From: Castellaniella sp.
GTDB taxonomy: Bacteria > Pseudomonadota > Gammaproteobacteria > Burkholderiales > Burkholderiaceae_B
DNA length: 64,000 nt
NCBI RefSeq assembly: GCF_034675845.1
Contig: NZ_JAUCCU010000002.1
Location: 1 to 64,000, forward strand
Direction of reading: 5' to 3'
Shown: positions 36,464 to 44,869 of the stretch, piece after piece
Layout of the letters: the number at the start of each line of letters is the position of its first letter
Position numbering within the stretch: the first letter of the stretch is position 1
Position numbers and translations under genes: made by a program
The notes under the pieces: generated by a model
What the model was told of the DNA's origin: nothing
The model's database searches: none
What the model saw: the letters and a program-made list of their open reading frames with translations, nothing else

Positions 36464-37699
36464 TAAAGTGGACCCATCTGTCAAGACAGATTTCATCCGG
36501 GTTTAAGCTAAATCCATTGCTTCTACTGCAGCCGAACGGCGCTGCCCCGATGCGACCGGGCTGGAAGGATTTCCGTCCCGGTCAAAGTGATTAGCAATCC
36601 TGGCGCCGCCGCCAATACCATCGGCATAGACCTCGTCAGGAGTGCGGTTTCCCAGTACCTGATGGGGCCGCTCGCCGTTGTAGAACGCGAAGTATTCGAC
36701 CAGTCCGAGCGTGAGCTCAGCCACCGTACTGTAGCCCTTCAGGTAGATGTCCTCGTGCTTGAGGCTACGCCAGAGCCGTTCCACAAAGATGTTGTCCAGC
36801 GCACGCCCACGCCCGTCCATGCTGATCCAATGCTTCCTGTAGACAGTCCACGCAGAACGCCGTGTCCATGCTGTTGGAGATGCGCCAGGCCAGTACCCGT
36901 CGAGAGTACCAGTCGATGACAGCCACCAGGTAGACAAACCCACGCGCCAGCCGGATATAGGTGATATCAGTGCTCCAGACCTGATTGGGCCGCACGATCT
37001 GCAAACCTCGCAGCAGGTACGGATAGATCTTGTGCTGGGGGTGTGGATGACTGGTTGCCGGACCCGGCGCCATACCTGCCAGGCCCATGACGCGCATCAG
37101 ACGCTGCACCCGTTTGCGGTTCACTTCGTGGCCCCCACGCTGCAGAAATACCACCATGCGGCGGCTGCCGTAGAACGGGTGGCGGGTGTACTCCTCGTCG
37201 ATCAGCCGCATGTACAGCAAGTCTTCATCACTGGCCAGATTGGCGGGCCTGCGGCCATAGAAAGTTGCCCGGGGCACCTGCGCGAGCTCGCACTGGCGAG
37301 TAATCGGCAGGGACGTGTCCTGCATGACCCAGTTCATCCGTACGTCTGCGTTCATAGTCCGGACTTTTTTTTTGAGCCAATCCAATTCCATCTTCAGGCG
37401 CCCGATCTCGCTGTACAAGCGGTCCTCGTCGGCGTGCTCTGCAGGCTTTGGGCCACGCTTGCTGGCAAACAGCGTGGCTGCCTGTTCCTGGATTGCCTTC
37501 TTCCACTGGCTGACCACCACGGGATGCACACCGTACTGTTGTCCTATTTCGTTGAGCGTCTTCTCCCCGCGGATCGCTTCCATGCCCACCTTCGCCTTGA
37601 ATTCTGCGCTGTGAACCTTGCGTTTCTTAACCTCTGTCACGCTGCTTTCCTCCTCGGATTGCAGCTTAAACCGCTGTCTCGATTCCGGGGTCCACTTTA
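36464..37699 (-). mobile_element. IS3-family insertion sequence inside a CRISPR repeat
   Basis: A 1236-bp element bounded by perfect 12-bp inverted repeats (TAAAGTGGACCC at 36464 and its complement ending at 37699). It is flanked by a 3-bp target duplication CAG (36461-36463 and 37700-37702). It sits exactly inside repeat 95. The two repeat halves join to one intact repeat if the element and one CAG are removed. Confidence 0.93.
36503..37640 (-). pseudogene. IS3-family transposase with internal deletion
   Basis: The OrfA part (MTEVKKRKVHSAEFKAKVGM..., helix-turn-helix and leucine-zipper region) continues in frame through a run of nine A at 37373-37365 into OrfB (RRPANLASDEDLLYMRLIDEEY). The first catalytic Asp is in WSTDITYI. 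After EALDQHG (near 36815) the frame breaks; the C-terminal part resumes in another frame as ISMDGRGRALDNIFVERLWRSLKHEDIYLKGY, which carries the catalytic Glu. The intervening segment with the second Asp is absent, so no active transposase can be made. Confidence 0.85.
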
Positions 37700-40295
37700 C
37701 AGGCAGCTTAGAAAACCCAGGCCCAGGCCGCCGTTACCGCCAAACCGTTGGCTGCCGCACAGGCAGCTTAGAAAGACGCGGAAAAGCAAGCGCTCCAGAT
37801 CCAGTCGTTGGCTGCCGCACAGGCAGCTTAGAAAATGTGGGCGTTTCGCCCCCAGTGGCCTGCTCGGTTGGCTGCCGCACAGGCAGCTTAGAAAAATTCG
37901 CGGATGTCGATGAATGTGCTCATGTCGTTGGCTGCCGCACAGGCAGCTTAGAAAGTTGCCGCCCAGGCGCAGCCCAGCGCCCAGGAGTTGGCTGCCGCAC
38001 AGGCAGCTTAGAAAATCAACGTGATTCGCAATGACTTGCCACTGACGTTGGCTGCCGCACAGGCAGCTTAGAAACAGCCGAGGAGGTGCGCAAGCGCGTG
38101 CGCCGCGTTGGCTGCCGCACAGGCAGCTTAGAAAGGACCGGCTGTCGGGCGATCTGAAGCAAGGCAGTTGGCTGCCGCACAGGCAGCTTAGAAAGCGCTG
38201 ATGTACGGGGCAAAGCCCGAGGTCGATGTTGGCTACCGCACAGGCAGCTTAGAAAATCAATCCAATCAGTCATCGGCCGCCCGCCACGTTGGCTGCCGCA
38301 CAGGCAGCTTAGAAAAAGTTGAAATCACGATGAATCAGGGCGAGATTGTTGGCTGCCGCACAGGCAGCTTAGAAATTGCCGATGTTGAACGAACCGCCCG
38401 CCTTTTCGTTGGCTGCCGCACAGGCAGCTTAGAAATTACAGGTCGCCCGATGGAGTTCATCCGATTGGTTGGCTGCCGCACAGGCAGCTTAGAAAGCGAG
38501 AAATTGCCAAATCATCACTTTTCTTGAGTTGGCTGCCGCACAGGCAGCTTAGAAAACAGGTTGCTCAGCTGCGCATCTACGCCCAACGTTGGCTGCCGCA
38601 CAGGCAGCTTAGAAAGAACTCAAGGCATTGCCGATCGACTGGATCTGGTTGGCTGCCGCACAGGCAGCTTAGAAAGTTTGGGCGGCTCGACCCCGGCCAG
38701 TTCCAAGGTTGGCTGCCGCACAGGCAGCTTAGAAATGGGCGCAAATCTGAGATCGTCGCTGCAATGCGTTGGCTGCCGCACAGGCAGCTTAGAAAATCCA
38801 TCCTTTCCGCATCCGGCGCTTGGCCAGGTTGGCTGCCGCACAGGCAGCTTAGAAACACGGCAAATCGACGACGTACGAAATGACGTCGTTGGCTGCCGCA
38901 CAGGCAGCTTAGAAAATTCTTATAGGGCCGTGACAGCCAGAGAAAATGTTGGCTGCCGCACAGGCAGCTTAGAAAAGATCCAGTCGTGCCAATAAGCCCC
39001 GTGTGTCGTTGGCTGCCGCACAGGCAGCTTAGAAAGTGGGGCATTCAGCCGCTGGGTCGTACTCATGGTTGGCTGCCGCACAGGCAGCTTAGAAAAAGTC
39101 GGCCAGTCCCTCACGGACGCCCTGTTTGTTGGCTGCCGCACAGGCAGCTTAGAAACTGCCGCCATTGCCGCAGCCGCGAATCATGCCGTTGGCTGCCGCA
39201 CAGGCAGCTTAGAAATGCTCGGCCAGCGCCTTCGCCTGACCAAGATTATTGGCTGCCGCACAGGCAGCTTAGAAAATGGAGCAGCTAAACAAAAATCAAT
39301 TCGAGACGTTGGCTGCCGCACAGGCAGCTTAGAAAGATGATCGCAGCCGCTTGTTTGGCGCTCTGAAGTTGGCTGCCGCACAGGCAGCTTAGAAATGTAT
39401 CACCGCCCCGCACTCGGCCCATTAACAGTTGGCTGCCGCACAGGCAGCTTAGAAAAGCACCAGGCCCACGATCACACGGCTGATCTGGTTGGCTGCCGCA
39501 CAGGCAGCTTAGAAATTGACCCGTACAATTTCAGCGTCCCCTGATAGGTTGGCTGCCGCACAGGCAGCTTAGAAATGCGCGAAGATTTGCGCACCGGGGA
39601 CTCTGAAGTTGGCTGCCGCACAGGCAGCTTAGAAAATAGCCTTAGACAAAGCCTGTTGCACTGACTCGTTGGCTGCCGCACAGGCAGCTTAGAAAGAACA
39701 TGATTGGGTGGGCATTGGCGCCGATGTGTTGGCTGCCGCACAGGCAGCTTAGAAATGCAACATGGTCATCTGCAGGTCAATGGCCAAGTTGGCTGCCGCA
39801 CAGGCAGCTTAGAAATATCGGCACTATCACCACGCGGGACCGCTGGTGTTGGCTGCCGCACAGGCAGCTTAGAAACTTGAGGATGGCGCGGCCCTTGCCG
39901 CCCTGGGGTTGGCTGCCGCACAGGCAGCTTAGAAACACACTAGCCCAGCAGAAATCAACAAAATCACGTTGGCTGCCGCACAGGCAGCTTAGAAACTGAG
40001 ACAGTGCGGCACGGGCGCGTACGTACAGTTGGCTGCCGCACAGGCAGCTTAGAAAGAACACGGCGTGGCATTCGTCACACTTGAGCCGTTGGCTGCCGCA
40101 CAGGCAGCTTAGAAATTGCTGATCGAAGCCGCCAATTCGCTGCCCGAGTTGGCTGCCGCACAGGCAGCTTAGAAACGGAGCAACGGGCTGATGGGGCCGA
40201 ATATCAGGTTGGCTGCCGCACAGGCAGCTTAGAAAGTCACATACGCCAAGGGCCGCGTCGACGATCCGTTGGCTGCCGCACAGGCAGCTTAGAAA
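37700..40295 (+). CRISPR. CRISPR array, leader-distal part (43 whole repeats)
   Basis: Continues from the second half of repeat 95 (37700-37714) with whole repeats from 37747 (8 repeats) and from 38228 (35 repeats), 60-bp period, 32-bp spacers with one of 33 bp. Variants are the repeat at 38228 (G to A in the stem, CTACC) and the repeat at 39248 (first base A). The last repeat, 40268-40295, is a perfect copy. With the first part this makes 138 repeats and 137 spacers. Confidence 0.98.
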
Positions 40296-40339
40296 GGGGG
40301 CCACTTCATACCATGGCATCTGAGCCCACGGAGTACACC

Positions 40340-40651
40340 ATGATCAAAAACGGCATGCGGCCTATACACCCAGGTGAAATCCTGCGCGAGGACTACTTGA
40401 AGCCCTTGCACATGAGCGCCAATGCCTTGGCTCGCTATCTGCTTGTTCCCCCATCCCGCATCAATGACATCGTGCTGGAACGGCGCGGCATCACGGCTGA
40501 TACAGCCTTGCGGTTCAGCCGCTATTTCGGCGGTGACGCGCGGTCCTGGCTAAATCTTCAGACAGCGTTTGAACTGCGCACGGCAGAACTGAACCCTCAA
40601 TTGCAAACTGCACTGGAAACAGTGCAACCCCTTGACTCTTTGTCCGCATAA
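40340..40651 (+). CDS. higA: HigA-like antitoxin without a HigB partner
   Basis: A 103-aa protein (MIKNGMRPIHPGEILREDYLKPLHMSANALARYLLVPPSRINDIVLERRGITADTALRFSRYFGG) of the HigA/VapI group with a Cro-like helix-turn-helix. Such proteins neutralise the HigB mRNA interferase and repress their operon. GGAG lies 6 bp before the chosen ATG; an upstream ATG at 40313 adds nine residues. A higB gene would be expected just upstream, but only 44 bp separate it from the last CRISPR repeat, so it is an orphan. Confidence 0.88.
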   Translation: MIKNGMRPIHPGEILREDYLKPLHMSANALARYLLVPPSRINDIVLERRGITADTALRFSRYFGGDARSWLNLQTAFELRTAELNPQLQTALETVQPLDSLSA

Positions 40652-40726
40652 GCAGCCCCTCACTTCTTTACTGTAAGCCTCGACGCTGAATCAGCTTAAA
40701 ATAAACCCTCCATCGGGGGAGCAGCT

Positions 40727-40775
40727 GCTGCCACAGCCTCCACCCCTACCTCCGGGATGGCTCAGGTGTGGCAGC
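40727..40775 (+). ncRNA. Strong stem-loop upstream of the nucleosidase-like gene, identity unknown
   Basis: GCTGCCACA (40727-40735) pairs perfectly with TGTGGCAGC (40767-40775); AGCC (40735-40738) and GGCT (40759-40762) can pair inside. GGGCTTTTTC follows at 40781. It could be a terminator for higA or a regulatory leader for the next gene. It does not fit the riboswitch consensus sequences I know. Confidence 0.5.
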
Positions 40776-40884
40776 GTCTGGGCTTTTTCTATTGCCCACC
40801 CAAAGACCGTTCCAGCCGCCCGTACAAAGCCCACCGCGCACAGCCTGTATGATTCTTGAATCGACAATCACAAAGGCCACCATC

Positions 40885-41901
40885 ATGCAATTATTTTCCT
40901 GGGTGCGGCGGTGCCGCTGTGTTTTGATTGGCCTGTTGGTCGCCGGCTTGGCGGCCTGCGCTCAGATGCCGGGTGGCACTTTGCCGTTGGGGGCCGAAGC
41001 AGTGTCTGCGACGGCTTCGGGCACTCAGGATAGCCCCGCCTTTGGTCTGCTGGATGACACCCCAAGAATCGCCGTTATGTCGGCCTTTGCGCCAGAGCTT
41101 GCCTTGCTGCGTCAGCGTTTGCAGAATCCACAGAGCTATATGGTGAATGGTGTGGAATTCACCACGGGCGTGTTGGAATCCCACCCGGTGGTCTTGCTGC
41201 TTAGCGGCATCAGCATGGTCAATGCGTCCATGAATACCCAACTGCTGTTTGATCGGTTTCAGGTGACGCATCTGGTGTTCAGCGGGATTGCGGGTGGGGT
41301 CAATCCCAGCCTGCACTTGGGCGATGTCAGTGTGCCGCAGCGTTGGGGGCAGTATCTGGAAGTCGTGATGATGCGCGAGACTGCGCCCGGCCAGTATCAG
41401 GCACCTGCCTCAAAGGGAAAATTTCAGTTTGCGCCTTACGGGATGATGCAGCCTCGCGATGTGCGGGTGCGTCGGGCGGGCCAGCCAGAATTCCAGGAAA
41501 AATTCTGGTTTGAGGCCGATCCTCGGATGCTGGAAGTCGCACGCAGTATTCAGCATGTGCCTTTGAAGTCTTGCGACGCCCAGGGGCAGTGTGTCCGTCA
41601 GGCGCCGCGCTTGGTGGTCGGGGGCAATGGGGTATCCGGCCAGGCTTTTGTGGATAACGCGGCTTATCGTCGCTATGCGTACGATACGTTCCAGGCCAAT
41701 GTGCTGGATATGGAAAGTGCGGCCTGCGCCATGGTGGCCGACGCCAATGGCATCCCATTTATCGCGTTTCGCTCGCTTAGCGATCTGGCGGGCGGCGGGT
41801 CCGGCGAAAACGAGATGCATGTGTTTCTGCAGATTGCGGCGGATAACGCCGCCCATGTGCTGCTGGCGTTCTTGCAGGCCTGGCCTGTTGCAGGAAAATA
41901 G
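40885..41901 (+). CDS. Nucleoside phosphorylase/MTA-SAH nucleosidase-fold lipoprotein
   Basis: A 338-aa PNP/UDP-family protein with a lipoprotein signal (VLIGLLVAGLAACAQ, lipobox LAAC). The phosphorylase core follows: IAVMSAFAPELALL, LVFSGIAGGVNPSLHLGDV, and ANVLDMESAACAMVADANGIPFIAFRSLSD with the Glu of the nucleosidase active site. Substrate is unknown; an envelope-anchored enzyme of this fold is less usual than the cytoplasmic form. The start at 40885 after AAAGG is preferred over 40768, which lies inside the stem-loop leader. Confidence 0.82.
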   Translation: MQLFSWVRRCRCVLIGLLVAGLAACAQMPGGTLPLGAEAVSATASGTQDSPAFGLLDDTPRIAVMSAFAPELALLRQRLQNPQSYMVNGVEFTTGVLESHPVVLLLSGISMVNASMNTQLLFDRFQVTHLVFSGIAGGVNPSLHLGDVSVPQRWGQYLEVVMMRETAPGQYQAPASKGKFQFAPYGMMQPRDVRVRRAGQPEFQEKFWFEADPRMLEVARSIQHVPLKSCDAQGQCVRQAPRLVVGGNGVSGQAFVDNAAYRRYAYDTFQANVLDMESAACAMVADANGIPFIAFRSLSDLAGGGSGENEMHVFLQIAADNAAHVLLAFLQAWPVAGK

Positions 41902-41937
41902 CCGCAAGGCGTAGCCAGGAAAAATATGGGCGACTGT

Positions 41938-43512
41938 TTACTGCCGCATCAGCGTGCCGCGCCCATTTTTTTCATAGAGCTCAATGCTCAGGCTGTTGCT
42001 GATGCCGCTGGGGCTGATGGCAAAGCTGACTGCCGATCTTGATCCGGCAGAGGCCATTTCGTCACCCACATCAAAGACAAAAACATTGCCGCTCCAGTGT
42101 TGCAGGGGTATGTTTTTTTCTGTGCCGATAGGGCCCATGGACATGATGAGCTGCCCTGCTTTTTCAGTGATTGTTGCCTGGCCATAGTAGTCGTTGGCGT
42201 AGGTGCCGACATAGGCGTTGAAAGATAGTGGGAGGGTAGGGGCTGCGGGGAAATTCTGGCCCGCGAGTTGTCCGAATGGGGCTAGTTCCTGGGCGAAAAT
42301 GGCCTGATAGCCTGTCAACCAGTCACGGGTGATTTTGCCATACTGGACCAGGTCCATGTACATCATGCCCAGCGCCTCTGCCGCGCCGACTGGCAGGGCG
42401 TTGGTCAGGACAATAATGCCGGTGTCGGCATCGGGTAGCAGACTGAAGTTGGTGGCCGCCCCCATGTTGAATCCACCGGAATGGCCGTACCGTATGTGTC
42501 CTGCGGTGGGAACTGTGATGTTGAAGCCGTAGCCGTAATAGCCTGTGCTGGGGTTTTCTTCGGTGGCTGGTGAGGTCAGATATTGGGGGCTTAGGGCGGG
42601 TGCCAGGGCGTCCGCTGGAAGCAGTGGCTGCCCATTGACCTTGCCTTGGTGCAAGACCATGGTCATCCAGCGGGCCATGTCCAGCACACTGGAACTGACC
42701 CCGCCGGCAGGCGATTGGGCGTCCGGCTGTCGTTGTTGAGGGTTCAGGACAAAGGCCCCGTCGATCTGGATATGTGGCCTGGCCCGGTTTTCGTGTGCCA
42801 TAAAGTCCAGGTATCGGGAACTGGTGGAATGCATGCCCAGGGGTTGATAGATCTCGCGCTGGGACAGGCTTTCCCAGTCGGTGGCGGCTGCGTGTGCAAC
42901 GGCTTCCGCTGCTGCGGTCAGCCCGAAATTCGTGTATGCATAGCTGCTGCGTAGTGGCTTGGTGGGCAGGTGCCCAAGTCTCTCCAGTACCTGGCGGCGT
43001 TGGAACCCTAGATCTTCGAGGTCGTCGCCCGCGTGTTCTGGCAGCCCGGAACGATGGGCATACAGGTCGCCGATGGTGACTGCCTGGGGGGCGTCCGAGT
43101 TTTCCAGGACGAACCAGGGGAGCTGACTGGTGATGGGGGTGTCCCAGGTGATCAGACCCTTGCCTACCTGGCTGGCCACCACCGTGGCCCCGACGGATTT
43201 TGAAATGGACGCCAACTGGAATACGGTATTCGGATCAATGGCAGCATCGGTGCCTGCTTGGCGCACGCCAAAGCCTTTGGCGTAAACGGTTTTTCCTTGG
43301 TGCACGACAGCGACTGCCATGCCCGGGATGCCGGATCTGTGCATGATTTCTGCGGCCAGCCCGTCCAGTTGAGCCACTGCCCGAGTGACATTTTCAGCCG
43401 GGATGGTGGTGTCGGCTACAGAGGAGCCATCATTGCATGCGCTTAGGCTGACCAAGGCAATCATGATGGATAGGATGCGCAGGCGTGGTATGGACATGGT
43501 GTGCTTGTGCAA
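41938..43512 (-). CDS. Serine hydrolase of the class C beta-lactamase/PBP4 fold, lipoprotein
   Basis: A 524-aa exported protein with lipobox LSAC after a hydrophobic leader. The catalytic SxxK is in FQLASISKSVGA, the Tyr motif in SSYAYTNFGL, and a third motif HSGG in IRYGHSGGFNMG. A C-terminal beta-rich domain follows (residues ~400-520). Such proteins are esterases, D-amino peptidases or carboxypeptidases more often than true beta-lactamases, so resistance should not be assumed. An internal ATG at residue 6 is another possible start. Confidence 0.85.
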   Translation of the reverse strand: MHKHTMSIPRLRILSIMIALVSLSACNDGSSVADTTIPAENVTRAVAQLDGLAAEIMHRSGIPGMAVAVVHQGKTVYAKGFGVRQAGTDAAIDPNTVFQLASISKSVGATVVASQVGKGLITWDTPITSQLPWFVLENSDAPQAVTIGDLYAHRSGLPEHAGDDLEDLGFQRRQVLERLGHLPTKPLRSSYAYTNFGLTAAAEAVAHAAATDWESLSQREIYQPLGMHSTSSRYLDFMAHENRARPHIQIDGAFVLNPQQRQPDAQSPAGGVSSSVLDMARWMTMVLHQGKVNGQPLLPADALAPALSPQYLTSPATEENPSTGYYGYGFNITVPTAGHIRYGHSGGFNMGAATNFSLLPDADTGIIVLTNALPVGAAEALGMMYMDLVQYGKITRDWLTGYQAIFAQELAPFGQLAGQNFPAAPTLPLSFNAYVGTYANDYYGQATITEKAGQLIMSMGPIGTEKNIPLQHWSGNVFVFDVGDEMASAGSRSAVSFAISPSGISNSLSIELYEKNGRGTLMRQ

Positions 43513-44035
43513 TGGGCCGATGGCTGACAGCAGAGGCCGAAAAGCCCTGCACGCATAAAGAGGTGTGAAGACAATTTTAGGTTGCGCTGAAAAATTCAGT
43601 CAGTCATTTATGTAACCACCGCCGCATCATCAAGAAGGTCCCCAGGTGGTCATTGATAGCCCCTGCCGCTTAAGTCTTTGATCTTATAGAACACTGACAA
43701 GATACCCGCAGCTTATCCCATGTTTTGTCCACAGATCCGGGGGACAAGTCCCAGGCAGGGGCTGTTTTTTGCGCGCTGTGCCTAAGTCGTTGATCTCAGT
43801 CATGAATCAGGGATAACCCTTGTTTTATCCATGGGCTTATCCACAATCCGAGTGGATAAGTCGGGCAGGTAGCCGTTCACAAAGGCTTGGTCAAATTCTT
43901 ATCAGTGATTTTATCTTGTTGATTTATATTGATAAAACTGATCAGTCCCATACTTGTCCATGACATTGTCCACAATCTGCGTGGATAAATATGACACGGT
44001 AAAATTCTTCTGTCTCAGTCCTCTTGGCGGTTCAT
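43513..44035. other. Origin-like intergenic region: DnaA-box cluster with AT-rich segment
   Basis: The 520-bp gap contains a perfect DnaA box TTATCCACA (43837-43845) and near-perfect boxes at 43725-43733, 43851-43859 (reverse), 43966-43974 and 43980-43988 (reverse). Weaker ones are at 43713, 43825 and 43954. Two of them form equally spaced inverted pairs. An AT-rich tract (about 43890-43945) lies between the clusters, and GATC sites are present. This is the composition of an oriC, although dnaA is not in the window. Confidence 0.6.
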
Positions 44036-44869
44036 ATGATGGAAAGTCTTCAAGCATTTTGGGCAAGCATGCCCGATCTCAGCAGCATGGCCGTGCATTT
44101 GGCCGTGACGCTGGTTATTTTGATCATCGGCTGGATGGTCTCCAATCTTCTGGGGCGTTGGGTCAGCCGATTGACGAATCATTCCGCACGGGTTGATCCG
44201 ACCGTCATTCCGATTGTGCGCAGTGTCACGGTATGGACTGTTCGTACGGTGGTCCTGCTGGCTGTATTGGCGCGCCTGGGGGTGCAGACCGCCAGCCTGG
44301 TGGCGATGTTGGGGGCTTCCGCCCTGGCGATTGGTTTGGCCCTGCAGGGGACTTTGCAGAATTTTGCCGCTGGCATCATGTTGTTGGTGCTGCGTCCTGT
44401 GCGGGCGGGCGAATTTGTCTCAGTCGAGGGCAAAGGCATGGGCACGGTCGATGAAATAGGCCTGTTCATGACCCGCTTGGTTCAGACCGATGGCATCCAC
44501 CTGCTGCTGCCCAATTCTTTGGTGTGGGGCAATCCCATCGTTAACTACAGCCGCAATAAAACCCGTCGTCTGGATGTGATGGTGGCGGTGCGCTACGACG
44601 ATGATCTGGACGCTGCGCTGGCTGCCTTGCAGAACTTGACTGCCCAGCACCAGGGCCTGCTGTCGGACCCGGTGCCGCAGGTGATGGTGATGGAATACCG
44701 TGATAGCACCGTCATGCTCAATATCCGCGCCTGGGCCAATGCCGATGCGTATTGGGACGTGCTGTTCGATCTGCAGCGCCAGGCCCCGCAGGCTCTGCGC
44801 CAGGCAGGTCTGCGCAGCCCCATTCCATTGCGCGAAGTGCGGACGCTTTCAAAAGAACATGCGGCCTAG
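44036..44869 (+). CDS. mscS: Small-conductance mechanosensitive channel (MscS family)
   Basis: A 277-aa inner-membrane channel that opens under osmotic downshock. Three hydrophobic helices are followed by the pore-lining TM3 (LVAMLGASALAIGLALQGTLQNFAAGIMLLVLRP) and the beta domain (FVSVEGKGMGTVDEIGLFMTRL, LLPNSLVWGNPIVNYS). Start taken at the ATG 44036; a TTG at 44024 is also open. It converges on cysE with a 4-bp overlap of stop codons. Confidence 0.92.
   Translation: MMESLQAFWASMPDLSSMAVHLAVTLVILIIGWMVSNLLGRWVSRLTNHSARVDPTVIPIVRSVTVWTVRTVVLLAVLARLGVQTASLVAMLGASALAIGLALQGTLQNFAAGIMLLVLRPVRAGEFVSVEGKGMGTVDEIGLFMTRLVQTDGIHLLLPNSLVWGNPIVNYSRNKTRRLDVMVAVRYDDDLDAALAALQNLTAQHQGLLSDPVPQVMVMEYRDSTVMLNIRAWANADAYWDVLFDLQRQAPQALRQAGLRSPIPLREVRTLSKEHAA

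Noticed and set aside
37365..37373. Programmed frameshift site (A9) as the cause of the split transposase
   Set aside because: The ORF reads straight through the A-run; the real break is downstream and is explained by the internal deletion.
30782..40319. Many long ORFs on both strands with SKLPVRQPT, FLSCLCGSQ, VGCRTGSLE or WLPHRQLR repeats
   Set aside because: They are the CRISPR repeat translated in different frames; the 60-bp period is a multiple of three and keeps frames open. Not proteins.
40700..40790. SAH or yybP-ykoY riboswitch upstream of the nucleosidase
   Set aside because: A GGGGGAGCAGC stretch looked similar, but the conserved cores (CAGGCTCGG for SAH, GGGGAGUAG with the paired 3' core for yybP-ykoY) are not present.
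41938..43512. Beta-lactam resistance gene
   Set aside because: The fold and SxxK/YxN motifs are shared with many esterases and peptidases; nothing indicates a true beta-lactamase.
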